This document shows, one piece after another, positions 41,624 through 49,977 of a stretch of DNA of 49,977 nucleotides. This stretch comes from Vulcanimicrobiota bacterium. GTDB lineage: Bacteria; Vulcanimicrobiota; Vulcanimicrobiia; Vulcanimicrobiales; Vulcanimicrobiaceae. The stretch lies in the NCBI GenBank assembly GCA_019240755.1, contig JAFAXS010000123.1, positions 1 to 49,977 on the forward strand, given 5' to 3'. Made by a program: the position numbers and the translations under genes. Position 1 is the first letter of the stretch; every line of letters begins with the position of its first letter. The notes under the pieces were generated by a model, which did not search any database, had not been told where the DNA came from, and worked only from the letters and a program-made list of their open reading frames with translations.

Positions 41624-42982
41624 GTGCGGCGAACGTTCTTTCTTACCCTGTCGCTGCTCGCGGCGTGCTCTCGTAACGCATCGCTTCCGGAATATCCGCC
41701 TTCATCCGACTCCCGCGCATTCGAACGGGCGATTCGCCCGAATTTCAGCGCGCAGACGATCTACAGCTTCCAACTGAAGGCGAAGGCGAAGAGCGCCATC
41801 TTCCCCAGCAGCACGCTCTCTGTGGACGCAGTCGGCAGTTTGTACGGCGCGACGTCGGCGACGGCCGGCTTTCGAGGCGGCGCCGGGACCATCTTCAAAT
41901 CATCCGCGAACCGCAATGCGACGCTTCTCGCGCGCTTTGCCGGTCGCGACGGCGCCTATCCGTCGGCGGTCGTGGCCGATACAACCGGCGCGCTCTACGG
42001 GACCACGCATGAAGGCGGCGATCTTCAATGCTTGCCGACCCTGGGGTGTGGCGCGGTGTTCGCGTTGCGCCCGCGAGGTTCGTCGTACGTCAGGAAGATT
42101 CTCTATCGCTTCAAGGGGGGCTCGGACGGCATCGATCCCGGCCAACTCACGATGGATGCGAAGGGGACGCTCTACGGCGTGACGGCCGAAGGCGGCGCGA
42201 GCAGCGGTTGCGGTGGTTTTGGATGCGGCACGGTTTTTCGTCTGTCGCACGAGCGATTCGGCTATCGCGAAAGCATTCTGTATCGCTTCCATGGACGATC
42301 GGACGGAAGCCGGCCGCTCGGCGCCGTCGTGTTCGATTCCGCCGGAAACTTATTCGGCGTTACGGCGCAAGGCGGAGAGTGCGATCGGGCGGGCAGCGGC
42401 TGCGGCACGATCTTCGAGCTCGCGGCGAGCGGGTCCAACTACGTGGAGAAAACGCTGTACCGTTTTGGCGGTGTATCAGATGGTGACGGAGCGTTTCCAA
42501 CCTCGATCACGCCGCCGACGCCGGCTGGCACGCTCTACGGCACGACGATGGCCGGCGGAGACGATCGCTGCGCCGGCGGCTGCGGAACCGTTTTCAAGTT
42601 GCTCTGGTCGCGTGATCGGCCCGTCGAGAGCATCGTGCTGCGCTTCGATCCCGCTCCCGGCGGGGCGCCCCGGCAGCCATCGTCGCTGCTGTTGGTCGCA
42701 AATGCACTGTATGGCGCGACCGTCGTCGGCGGTGAGGAGACGAGCTACTTTTTCCCGCACGGCTACGGGACGATTTTTACCGTGGACCTCGCGACGCAAA
42801 GTCCGAGGATCGTTTACGACTTTCGAGGGCCGCCGGACGGCGCCGCGCCCGCCGGCGGACTCGTTGCAGGTCTCGACGGATCGCTCTACGGCGCGACCTC
42901 AAGCGGCGGCACCGGCGAGTGCATTGACTTCACCGGCTGCGGCACGATTTATCGCTTTTCGGCGGCGCCGGATCTATTTTAA
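41624..42982 (+). CDS. GloVer-type tandem-repeat lipoprotein
   Basis: A 452-residue protein with signal SLLAAC and seven repeats of about 50 residues. Each has a core LYGTTxxGG and a CGTVF-like end (GCGAVFALR, GCGTVFRLS, GCGTIFELA, GCGTVFKLL and so on). This is the GloVer/TIGR03803 repeat, common in environmental bacteria and expected to fold as a propeller. The internal repeats hold Cys near both ends that may form disulfides. GTG 41624 directly follows the previous stop, so both are coupled. Function unknown. Confidence 0.83.
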   Translation: MRRTFFLTLSLLAACSRNASLPEYPPSSDSRAFERAIRPNFSAQTIYSFQLKAKAKSAIFPSSTLSVDAVGSLYGATSATAGFRGGAGTIFKSSANRNATLLARFAGRDGAYPSAVVADTTGALYGTTHEGGDLQCLPTLGCGAVFALRPRGSSYVRKILYRFKGGSDGIDPGQLTMDAKGTLYGVTAEGGASSGCGGFGCGTVFRLSHERFGYRESILYRFHGRSDGSRPLGAVVFDSAGNLFGVTAQGGECDRAGSGCGTIFELAASGSNYVEKTLYRFGGVSDGDGAFPTSITPPTPAGTLYGTTMAGGDDRCAGGCGTVFKLLWSRDRPVESIVLRFDPAPGGAPRQPSSLLLVANALYGATVVGGEETSYFFPHGYGTIFTVDLATQSPRIVYDFRGPPDGAAPAGGLVAGLDGSLYGATSSGGTGECIDFTGCGTIYRFSAAPDLF

Positions 42983-43477
42983 GACGACGACGGTCGGCGC
43001 TCCGACGGGATTGGCGCTCGACATCGGATCCCAAAGCAGCCAAACTTTTCCGTAGGTCTCGGCGATTGCCGCGAGCGTCTTGGCGGCCTGCTCCGGCGTC
43101 ATGTCCGGCAGCGTAGCATTCACCTTCGGTATTTCGACCTTGTGGTAGTGCCACAGCGCCTGTTCGGTCGGGCTGAACGATTGATACGTTGCCGGAGAAA
43201 CGATCGTTTCCACCGCTACCAGACGCGCGTCGGGGGCATCGCTGTCGTAGATTTGGCACTCCGTTAGACCGCCTTGCACCGGTTTGCACCAGTGGTGCGC
43301 GATCTCGGTGGGATGCGCGTCGCCGAAATGTTTTTGCGCGTCGATGTGCAGCGTCCACCCGGTGGCGGGCGTCGTAGTCGCCGCCTGCGCGACTTGTATC
43401 GCGGGATGCGTTCGCGCGGCAAGCATTCCCCCGCCGAACGCGACGGCCAGCGCCGGGACAAAGAGATACTTCAGCAT
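42974..43477 (-). CDS. Exported OBAP-like protein (DUF1264)
   Basis: A 167-residue protein with signal LFVPALAVAFGGGMLAART. The mature part reads HIDAQKHFGDAHPTEIAHHW, CKPVQGGLTECQIYDSD, APDARLVAVETIVS and LPDMTPEQAAKTLAAIAETY, the pattern of DUF1264 (the oil-body-associated protein OBAP family). ATG 43475-43477 has GGAGG at eight bases. The last 9 bases overlap the convergent GloVer gene. Bacterial members are of unknown function. Confidence 0.85.
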   Translation of the reverse strand: MLKYLFVPALAVAFGGGMLAARTHPAIQVAQAATTTPATGWTLHIDAQKHFGDAHPTEIAHHWCKPVQGGLTECQIYDSDAPDARLVAVETIVSPATYQSFSPTEQALWHYHKVEIPKVNATLPDMTPEQAAKTLAAIAETYGKVWLLWDPMSSANPVGAPTVVVLK

Positions 43478-43600
43478 GGCCAAAACCTCCGGAGAAAAAA
43501 ATACGGCGCTGCGTCAGGGGCCCCCCTGCTTCTGACCGCCGCGCCGAAAAAGGGCGTCATGCCGCGGCGCCCCGAACGCCCCCTAGCCCGGCGAACGCGT

Positions 43601-43684
43601 GCGCAAGTGGCGGAATTGGTAGACGCACTAGCTTGAGGGGCTAGCGGGAGCAATCTCGTGGAGGTTCGAGTCCTCTCTTGCGCA
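43601..43684 (+). tRNA. tRNA-Leu (anticodon GAG)
   Basis: An 84-base class II tRNA. Acceptor GCGCAAG (43601-43607) pairs with CTTGCGC (43677-43683), discriminator A at 43684. D arm has GGCGGAATTGGTAGACGC. The anticodon stem CTAGC / GCTAG holds loop TTGAGGG with GAG at 43635-43637, which reads CUC and CUU. A long variable arm follows, then GGTTCGAGTCC as the T arm. No CCA is encoded. A short TTTT follows. Confidence 0.97.
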
Positions 43685-43844
43685 GTTTTGTACCACGAAT
43701 GAGCCTGCAAGAGGATGGTCCTTCATCATCGAAGCAGGCGCTGAAGAGTCGTGGCGCGCAGGCGGCGCCGCGGCGTAGGATTTTGAAACAGCCGCCTGGT
43801 TCGCGGCGTACTGCTTATCGAATGGACGCGACGGTAGGTTTATC

Positions 43845-46800
43845 ATGTGGTTGACGCGCTTCGCCATTAGCCGCCCTGTGATCACCGCCATGGTGTTCAT
43901 CGCGCTGGCAATTTTCGGCGCGATTGCCTTCAACAAAATCGGCCGCAGCTCGGATCCACCGGGAACGGACTTCCCGATCGTCGTGGTCTATTCGGCGTAT
44001 CCCGGCGCTTCGCCCCAAGAGATGGAACGCCTAATCGTCAAGCCGATCGAAGATCAGCTCGACGGGATCGACAATCTCGATCAGCTCAACGCGACGGCCC
44101 AGGAAGGCGTCGCGACGCTCATCGTGCAGTTCAAGCTAGGCACGAACCTCGATGTGGCGGCAATCAACGTGCAGAGCGCGGTCGACGCGGCGCGCGTCTA
44201 TTTACCCGCCGACCTTGACCCGCCGACCGTCGAGAAGAACGGCGCCTCGCAGCCGCTGATCGATCTCGCCGTCAGTTCCAATACGCTTTCGCAGACGCAG
44301 CTCGCGGATTTTGCCAATAACCGTCTGCAGCCGCTGCTCAAAGCGATTCCCAACGTCCAGACGGTCGACATCCGCGGTGCGAGCGACCGAGAGTTCCACG
44401 TCGAACCCATTCCCGAACGGCTACTTGGAGCCAACGCTACGCTCGGGGACGTGTTCAACGCGGTCTCCGTTAACAATGCCAATCTTCCGGGCGGCATTCT
44501 GCGGCAGAGAACGCAGGAGACGAGCGTCTCCGTGCACGCGGAGGTCAACACGGCGCAGGATCTGCTGGGGATTCCGCTTCCGGTTCCGGGCAGCTCCAAC
44601 AAGAATCTGAAAGTGGGCGACGTCGCGTACGCCTTCGACAGTCATATCGAACCTACGTCGATCTCGCACTACAATGGGCAGCCGCGCGTCTACATCGAGG
44701 TCGGGCGAAGCATCGCCTCCGACGAAATCAAGTCGACGCAGACCTTCCGTCAGAGCCTCAAGAAGATCGGCGCTCAGTTCCCCGAGCTGACTTTTAGCGA
44801 GATTGACGCGCCCGCCGACTACACGCAGAAATCTCTCAACGGCGTCTGGCAGTCGCTGCTCGAGGGCATAGCGCTGACGATGATCGTGATGCTGCTCTTC
44901 CTGCATTCTTTGCGCAACGCCATCGTCATCATGATCGCGATTCCGTCGTCCATTCTTGCGACGTTCGTACTGATGAATATGTTCGGGTTCCACTTCGATA
45001 CGATGTCGTTGATGGGCTTGTCGCTGATCATTGGAATCTTGGTCGACGATTCGATCGTCGTCTTGGAAAACATTACCCGCCATCGGGACATGGGTGAAAC
45101 GCCCGTCGACGCGGCCATCAAGGGGCGCAGCGAAATCGGCGGCGCCGCGGTCGCGATCACGATGGTCGACGTCGTGGTCTTCCTTCCGATCGCGTTCCTG
45201 CCGGGAATCGTGGGCGCGTATCTCCGCGAGTTCGGCACCGTCATCGTCATCGCGACGCTCTTCTCGCTGCTGGTTTCGTTTACGCTGACGCCGCTGCTCG
45301 CGGCGAAGTGGAGCGTCAAAGAGCGAACGACGGCAAAACCGCGCTGGATGGTTGTGCTCGGCGAGCGAAGGACTGAGTTGCTGCTGGTGGCGGCGGCGGT
45401 GCTCGCCATCGTTATCCCATGGCCGCTGGCCGAGTTGCGCGCGATCCTGCCGATCATGCTGATCGCGGTCGTGCTGCTCAACTCGTTCGTGCAGCGGTAC
45501 GATCGCATTTTGAACTGGTATAAATCAGTCGGCTTGCCCTATGGATTGAGCCATGGGCTATTCGTGGTCTTCGTTTGCGGCGTGCTGCTGATCAACGCTC
45601 TAACGCTGGCAATGGGAGCCGGAGGCGCGACGATCGCAGTCGACGTTTTGATCCTCGTGCTGGCCGTCATCTGGCATGGCGTCGGCGTATTGCTGCGAAA
45701 AACGACCGACGAAGGAGCGCTTGCGTATCGCTGGACGCCGCCCGCCAACGGCACGCGCAACTTCGCGTTTCTCCGGAATCGGTTCGTCGATCTCTTGATG
45801 AACTTAGTTCGTGCCGTCGGCCGCTGGTTTTATGCGACGGGGCGCAGCCGCCGTCTGACCGTAGCAACGTTTGCCCTACCGATCGTCTTGGCGATCCTCT
45901 TCCCGCTGCTTGGCCCGATCAACTTCGATTTCGTACCGCAAATCCAGACCGGCGAGATCAGCATGACGGTCACGTATCCTCCCGGTACGCCGATCCTCGT
46001 TACCGAGAAGTACGTCAGCCGGATCGAGAGCGCGATCATGAAGATCGACGGCATCAAATCGGTGAGCTCTACGGTCGGCCGTAAGCCGCAAGGGTGGGGC
46101 AATGCGATCGGGGATAACTACGCGCGGCTCGACGCGCAGACGTTGCCCGAGCGCCGGCACGAAACGTACAAGATGATCGAACAGATTCGCAAGCTCGGCT
46201 ACCTCGCGCCGGGCGGCGATTTCCAGGTGTCGGGCGATAGCGGCGGCGGTTCGGGCGCTACGATCTTCTACTCGCTCTCCGGCCCCGAAGACGAGATTGC
46301 CGCCGGGGCGGAAAAGGTGGCGCAGTTCCTCCGCAACACACCCGGCAGCGTCAACGTTCAGACCAGCAACGAAGCGGCCGCGCCGCGCTTGAACGTTAAC
46401 GTCGATGCGCAAAGGGCCGAGGTAATGGGAGTGGCGCCGGCCGACGCCGCGAGCGCCGCGCGCCTCGCGATCGACGGCGGCATCGCGACCCGCGTTCGGT
46501 CCGAGAACGGCCTCGTCAACGTGCGCGTCCAGTTCCCGCTGGCCGACCGCAGCACGGTGGATCAACTCCAAGACGTTCGCGTCCGCGCGCAAGACGGAAC
46601 GCTCGTTCCTCTGGTCGACGTCGCGAACTTCCAATGGACGAAGGCGCCGCTACAGATCAAGCGGCTCAATCGTCAGCGCGTGGTCGACGTCTACGGCGAC
46701 ACGCTGCCGGGGTACTCTCTCGGTGCGGTGACCGGACCGCTCGAGAAAAAGCTGCGCGAACCGGGATTCCTGCCCGAGGGCGTTGCGCTGACCGCACAAG

Positions 46801-47420
46801 GCGACACGCAATACATGAACGAGACGATGGCCAACATGGGCATCGCGCTGCTGACGTCGTTCATGCTGGTGTACATGCTGATGGTCATCCTGTACGGCTC
46901 CTTCCTCGAGCCGCTGATCGTCATGTTCTCGGTGCCGCTCGCCGTCATCGGCGCACTGGTGTCGCTGTCGTTCATGCACCTCGTCGAGCCGAACGCGGGG
47001 CAATCGCTCAACATCATCTCGATGATCGGCATCATCATGCTCTTCGGGCTTGTCGCCAAAAACGGCATTCTGCTTGTGGACTTTTCCAACACGCTCTGCC
47101 GGCGCGGCTTGCGCGTGCGTGACGCGGTCGTCGAAGCGGCCGGAACCCGCTTTCGACCGATTCTCATGACGACGTGCGCGATGATCTTCGGCATGCTGCC
47201 GCTTTCGCTCGGATTTGCCGAAGGCGGCGAATGGCGGCAAGCGATGGGCACGGTGATCATCGGCGGCTTGCTTAGCTCGCTGATCTTGACGCTCTTCCTC
47301 GTGCCGCTGATTTACAACACGTGGATCGGGTGGCTCGAACGCCGCTCGGATTGGCGTGCGGTTAGAGCGCGCAGCGAGCCGTTTGAGGAGCACATTGCTC
47401 GGGTAGAGGTCCGCGCATGA
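43845..47420 (+). CDS. RND-family efflux transporter (HAE1/AcrB type) with extra membrane block
   Basis: A 1191-residue proton-driven exporter, larger than the usual 1020-1060. Normal parts are RPVITAMVFIALAIFGAIAF (first helix), SAYPGASPQEMERLIVKPIE, ILVDDSIVVLENI (the essential DD, about residues 401-402), LSLIIGI and a duplicate half with MIGIIMLFGLVAKNGILLVD. Between the sixth helix (LTPLLAAKW) and the second half lies an insertion of about 130-150 residues (roughly residues 492-645) containing about four more hydrophobic helices. No membrane-fusion protein is adjacent. The stop overlaps the next start. Confidence 0.92.
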   Translation: MWLTRFAISRPVITAMVFIALAIFGAIAFNKIGRSSDPPGTDFPIVVVYSAYPGASPQEMERLIVKPIEDQLDGIDNLDQLNATAQEGVATLIVQFKLGTNLDVAAINVQSAVDAARVYLPADLDPPTVEKNGASQPLIDLAVSSNTLSQTQLADFANNRLQPLLKAIPNVQTVDIRGASDREFHVEPIPERLLGANATLGDVFNAVSVNNANLPGGILRQRTQETSVSVHAEVNTAQDLLGIPLPVPGSSNKNLKVGDVAYAFDSHIEPTSISHYNGQPRVYIEVGRSIASDEIKSTQTFRQSLKKIGAQFPELTFSEIDAPADYTQKSLNGVWQSLLEGIALTMIVMLLFLHSLRNAIVIMIAIPSSILATFVLMNMFGFHFDTMSLMGLSLIIGILVDDSIVVLENITRHRDMGETPVDAAIKGRSEIGGAAVAITMVDVVVFLPIAFLPGIVGAYLREFGTVIVIATLFSLLVSFTLTPLLAAKWSVKERTTAKPRWMVVLGERRTELLLVAAAVLAIVIPWPLAELRAILPIMLIAVVLLNSFVQRYDRILNWYKSVGLPYGLSHGLFVVFVCGVLLINALTLAMGAGGATIAVDVLILVLAVIWHGVGVLLRKTTDEGALAYRWTPPANGTRNFAFLRNRFVDLLMNLVRAVGRWFYATGRSRRLTVATFALPIVLAILFPLLGPINFDFVPQIQTGEISMTVTYPPGTPILVTEKYVSRIESAIMKIDGIKSVSSTVGRKPQGWGNAIGDNYARLDAQTLPERRHETYKMIEQIRKLGYLAPGGDFQVSGDSGGGSGATIFYSLSGPEDEIAAGAEKVAQFLRNTPGSVNVQTSNEAAAPRLNVNVDAQRAEVMGVAPADAASAARLAIDGGIATRVRSENGLVNVRVQFPLADRSTVDQLQDVRVRAQDGTLVPLVDVANFQWTKAPLQIKRLNRQRVVDVYGDTLPGYSLGAVTGPLEKKLREPGFLPEGVALTAQGDTQYMNETMANMGIALLTSFMLVYMLMVILYGSFLEPLIVMFSVPLAVIGALVSLSFMHLVEPNAGQSLNIISMIGIIMLFGLVAKNGILLVDFSNTLCRRGLRVRDAVVEAAGTRFRPILMTTCAMIFGMLPLSLGFAEGGEWRQAMGTVIIGGLLSSLILTLFLVPLIYNTWIGWLERRSDWRAVRARSEPFEEHIARVEVRA

Positions 47421-48130
47421 AGAGATCGTCATTGATTTTCGCATGCGCCGTGACGGCGGCGGCGTTGCCGCTGAGCGTACGGGCACAGTCCGTGAACGTC
47501 ATCGTCAACGGACAGCCGATGAGCTTCGCCGTTGCGCCGATGGTTCGGGCCGGGCGCGTATTCGTGCCGCTGCGTGGAATTTTCGAGCGTCTCGGCGCGA
47601 GCGTCGTCTACTCGAATGGCCAGATCAACGCGACGGCGACCGGCCGTTCGATTTCGTTGTCGATCGGGTCCACGCAGGCCACCGTTGACGGGCAGCCACA
47701 AACGATCGACGTAGCGCCGTTCATCGTCGGAGCGACGACGTTTGTTCCGTTACGGTTCATCTCGCAAGCGTTGGGTGCGTCGGTCAACTGGAACGATTCA
47801 ACGAGCACGGTAACGATTCAGGGCGGCGCACCGCCCGCGGCAGCGCCACCGCCGCACGCCGTGCGCTTCGTCAGCGTGTCGCCGACCGGCACGGTCTACA
47901 ATCCGACGCCGGTCTTGCGCTTTGCGTTCGATCGCCCCGTGCGCGTTGAAGGCTGCCGCGTCTGGATCGACGGACGAAACGTCACGCTCGGTTTGCAGCA
48001 AGTCGGACCGGCGAGCTTTACGGTGACCGCGCCCGTTCCGCTCGGCTATGGGTCGCATCGCGTTCGCGTGACCGGCATCACTGCGGGCGGAGCCTCATTC
48101 GAGCTGTTCTGGACGTTCGTTCGCGGATAA
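47417..48130 (+). CDS. Stalk-domain (copper amine oxidase N-terminal-like) exported protein
   Basis: A 237-residue protein with signal AAALPLSVRAQS. It holds the repeat of the stalk/copper amine oxidase N-terminal fold: VFVPLRGIFERLGASVVYSN and TFVPLRFISQALGASVNWND. A Pro-Ala linker then leads to a second beta domain (PVLRFAFDRPVRVEGCRVW), probably immunoglobulin-like. It is coupled to the RND exporter by ATGA. Likely surface or periplasmic; function unknown. Confidence 0.88.
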   Translation: MKRSSLIFACAVTAAALPLSVRAQSVNVIVNGQPMSFAVAPMVRAGRVFVPLRGIFERLGASVVYSNGQINATATGRSISLSIGSTQATVDGQPQTIDVAPFIVGATTFVPLRFISQALGASVNWNDSTSTVTIQGGAPPAAAPPPHAVRFVSVSPTGTVYNPTPVLRFAFDRPVRVEGCRVWIDGRNVTLGLQQVGPASFTVTAPVPLGYGSHRVRVTGITAGGASFELFWTFVRG

Positions 48131-48149
48131 TCATCCTCGTCGACCGCCG

Positions 48150-48905
48150 CTTCGCCGCGCTCTGATCACGGGCGCGGCGAGTGGCCTCGCCGCCGGCATA
48201 GCGCCGGCCCTCGCGCGCGATGGTTTTGCACGCATCGCGATTACCTATCGCAACACGTTGCCGCACGCGACGCTCGCCGCGATCGAAGCCGCGGGCGCGC
48301 AAGGCGTCGCGCAGCGGCTCGACTTCCTGGACGATGCGGCCGAGGTTGAGAAAATCCTGAACGAAATGATCCGTGCTTTCGGCCCGTTCGATACCCTCGT
48401 TCACGGCGTCGGGCCACTGGTTGCGAAGCGCTTCGCGGCCTCAACGCTCGAGGATTACCGGTTGGCATTTGAGGGCAACGTGCGCAGCGCCGTGCTCGCC
48501 GCTCGCGCGACGCTGCCGGCGATGCGGGTCGCCGGTTTCGGCCGCGTCGTCTTCTTCGCCGCCCACGGCGCGGCAAACAGTCGTTCGTTTCGCGGCCTTT
48601 CGTTCTATCAAGCCGCAAAGAGCGCGTTGATCGTCTTCGCGCGAACGCTGGCGATCGAAGAAGCGCCGAGCGGCATAACGGTCAATCTCGTAGCGCCGGG
48701 CGACATTTCCGACAAGCGCATCGACCGCGTGGAGGCCCGCAAACGTACGGCGCTCAATCCGCGGGGTCGCGCCGGAAGTTATGAAGACGTCTCGGATGCG
48801 GTGCGATTTCTCGTCGCCGAAGAGCGTGACTTCATCACGGGCGCCGTCATCGAGGTGACCGGCGGTTTGCAAACCTCCGCGGAGCGAAAGGCACAGGACA
48901 AATAA
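48150..48905 (+). CDS. Short-chain dehydrogenase/reductase lacking a standard start
   Basis: A Rossmann-fold oxidoreductase. From 48150 the frame reads LRRALITGAASGLAAGIAPA, the cofactor-binding opening (the last Gly of TGxxxGxG is Ala here), then VHGVGPL, SFYQAAKSAL (catalytic Tyr and Lys) and NLVAPGDIS. No ATG, GTG or TTG occurs in frame between the stop at 48069 and TTG 48258, which would delete the Rossmann opening. So the start is non-standard, or a frameshift or substitution removed it. Substrate unknown. It ends 30 bases before the aminopeptidase. Confidence 0.75.
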   Translation, partial: LRRALITGAASGLAAGIAPALARDGFARIAITYRNTLPHATLAAIEAAGAQGVAQRLDFLDDAAEVEKILNEMIRAFGPFDTLVHGVGPLVAKRFAASTLEDYRLAFEGNVRSAVLAARATLPAMRVAGFGRVVFFAAHGAANSRSFRGLSFYQAAKSALIVFARTLAIEEAPSGITVNLVAPGDISDKRIDRVEARKRTALNPRGRAGSYEDVSDAVRFLVAEERDFITGAVIEVTGGLQTSAERKAQDK

Positions 48906-48911
48906 AGATTC

Positions 48912-48929
48912 GGCTCGTAAGGTCGAGCC
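48912..48929 (+). other. Small hairpin between the dehydrogenase and aminopeptidase
   Basis: GGCTCG and CGAGCC pair across a 6-base loop. No T run follows, so it may be a weak terminator or leader structure. It ends seven bases before the aminopeptidase ATG. Confidence 0.3.
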
Positions 48930-48935
48930 CACACG

Positions 48936-49977
48936 ATGCGCGACGAAACATACGAACATCAGGTCTTTGCGCTGCCCGGCGCGCGTCCTCAATACGGTCC
49001 GGATAAAGTCGTTGCCGTCGAAGAGATCGACCTCCATTGCACGCCGCACATGGACGCGGAATCGCTTGACGGCATCTGCACGCTGACGCTGCGCGCACTG
49101 GACGAGCCGGTATCGCGGTTGGCGCTCGACGCGGTAGACTTAGAAGTGCTCGAAGTCAGCGCCGTTGCGAACTCGCATGCGAGGCCGCTGGCGCATGCGG
49201 TACGGCGAGGAAAACTGGAAGTTGAGTTCACGCCGCCGATCGCGCCGAACGCAGCCGAGAGGGTCCGGGTGCGCTATCGCGCGAGCAAACCGCGCCACGG
49301 GCTCTTTTTCGTGAAGCCGTCGGCCGCGCGTCCGCAGACGCCGGCGCACGTTTGGACGCAGAGCCAAGACCAGTACGCCCGATATTGGTTTCCGTGCCTG
49401 GATTATCCGCACGAAAAGCAGCGAACGACCACGACGATCGTCGTGCCGAAGGGCACGTTTGCCTTGGGCAACGGCGAGCTCGTGGAACGCCGCGATGAGG
49501 ACCAACACACGGTCTTTCGCTATCGCCAGGAGATTCCGCACAGCACCTATCTGATGACGCTGGTCGCAGGGCCTTTCGTCGAAGTTGCGTCGGGGAAGGC
49601 CGGCAAGAACGCCGTCCCCATCTATTACTACGTCCTTCCCGGGCGCGAGGCCGACGGCGAACGCGCCTTCGGCAACACGTCCAAGATGCTGGACGTCTTC
49701 GAAGAACGAACCGGCACGCCGTACCCGTACCCGCGCTACTCGCAAATCGCCGTTTCGGACTTCATCTTCGGCGGAATGGAAAACACTGCGGCCACGACCC
49801 AAACGGATCGGACGTTGCACGACGAGACGGCACACCTCGATTTTTCGAGTGACCCGCTGGTGGCACACGAACTGGCGCATCAATGGTTCGGCAATTTGCT
49901 GACGTGCCGTGACTGGGAGCACGCGTGGCTGAACGAAGGCTTCGCGACCTTCATGGAAGCCGTGTGGCGCGAAGCCG
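48936..49977 (+). CDS. M1-family zinc aminopeptidase, N-terminal part
   Basis: A 347-codon frame open to the window end. It has the GxMEN motif (FGGMENTAATTQTDRTL) that binds the peptide N-terminus, and the zinc site HELAHQW (311-315) with the third ligand Glu334 in LNEGFATF. The N-terminal part is the usual beta domain, and KVVAVEEIDLHCTP starts it. It removes N-terminal residues from peptides. The rest of the enzyme and its C-terminal domain lie outside the window. No signal peptide is seen. Confidence 0.95.
   Translation, partial: MRDETYEHQVFALPGARPQYGPDKVVAVEEIDLHCTPHMDAESLDGICTLTLRALDEPVSRLALDAVDLEVLEVSAVANSHARPLAHAVRRGKLEVEFTPPIAPNAAERVRVRYRASKPRHGLFFVKPSAARPQTPAHVWTQSQDQYARYWFPCLDYPHEKQRTTTTIVVPKGTFALGNGELVERRDEDQHTVFRYRQEIPHSTYLMTLVAGPFVEVASGKAGKNAVPIYYYVLPGREADGERAFGNTSKMLDVFEERTGTPYPYPRYSQIAVSDFIFGGMENTAATTQTDRTLHDETAHLDFSSDPLVAHELAHQWFGNLLTCRDWEHAWLNEGFATFMEAVWREA

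Noticed and set aside
43492-43600. Extra gene before tRNA-Leu
   Set aside because: The open frame there runs antisense to the OBAP-like gene and through the tRNA; it has no supported start.

Overview
The window is GC-rich, gene-dense bacterial chromosome. The gene families suggest an uncultured soil or sediment lineage such as Candidatus Eremiobacterota (WPS-2): many small lipoproteins with beta-propeller repeats, GloVer-type repeats, EXORDIUM-like proteins, secreted phosphoesterases, stalk-domain proteins, and a KGG-repeat protein. This placement is inferred from family content; there is no rRNA gene to confirm it. No phage, insertion sequence, integrase or CRISPR array was seen.

Layout. 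1-14 kb is an accessory, lipoprotein-rich region. It holds the start of a peptide-ABC substrate-binding protein (cut by the window edge), three EXORDIUM-like lipoproteins, three propeller lipoproteins, a NiCoT nickel/cobalt permease, a serine beta-lactamase-fold hydrolase, a divergent pair of phosphoesterases, a small membrane protein and a von Willebrand D-like protein. 14.2-19.8 kb is mostly core: prfB (RF2) with its programmed +1 frameshift, a DUF2079 membrane protein, a family 9 glycosyltransferase, then a coupled YbjQ-like / type-4 uracil-DNA glycosylase / rlmN operon. 19.8-21.6 kb holds a duplicated terminator-like repeat, a damaged secreted-protein gene, a cupin and a YjbR/MmcQ protein that seems to begin with ACG. 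21.6-29.9 kb is core: glyQS, ppdK, an HD phosphohydrolase, dnaG and rpoD. 29.9-35.2 kb holds two secreted proteins of unknown function, a proline-rich exported protein, a KGG protein, a dtd / proline dehydrogenase / ABC permease operon, and a MntP-like exporter.

35.2-40.6 kb is one of the most interesting parts. It is a tight plus-strand run of two proteins resembling the lysine 5,6-aminomutase reactivase (KamB-like P-loop protein and MutS-like KamC ATPase), a Kce-type beta-keto acid cleavage enzyme, and the OppB and OppC permeases. No aminomutase is present. 40.6-43.5 kb returns to secreted proteins: a propeller lipoprotein, a seven-repeat GloVer lipoprotein and an exported OBAP/DUF1264 protein. 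A tRNA-Leu(GAG) follows. The window ends with a giant RND exporter that has an extra membrane block, a stalk-domain protein, a short-chain dehydrogenase with no standard start codon, and an M1 aminopeptidase cut by the window edge.

Three genes (YjbR/MmcQ, OppB, the dehydrogenase) lack a convincing ATG/GTG/TTG start where homology or the Shine-Dalgarno site predicts one. These could be non-canonical initiation, sequence errors or decay. The first is the best supported.
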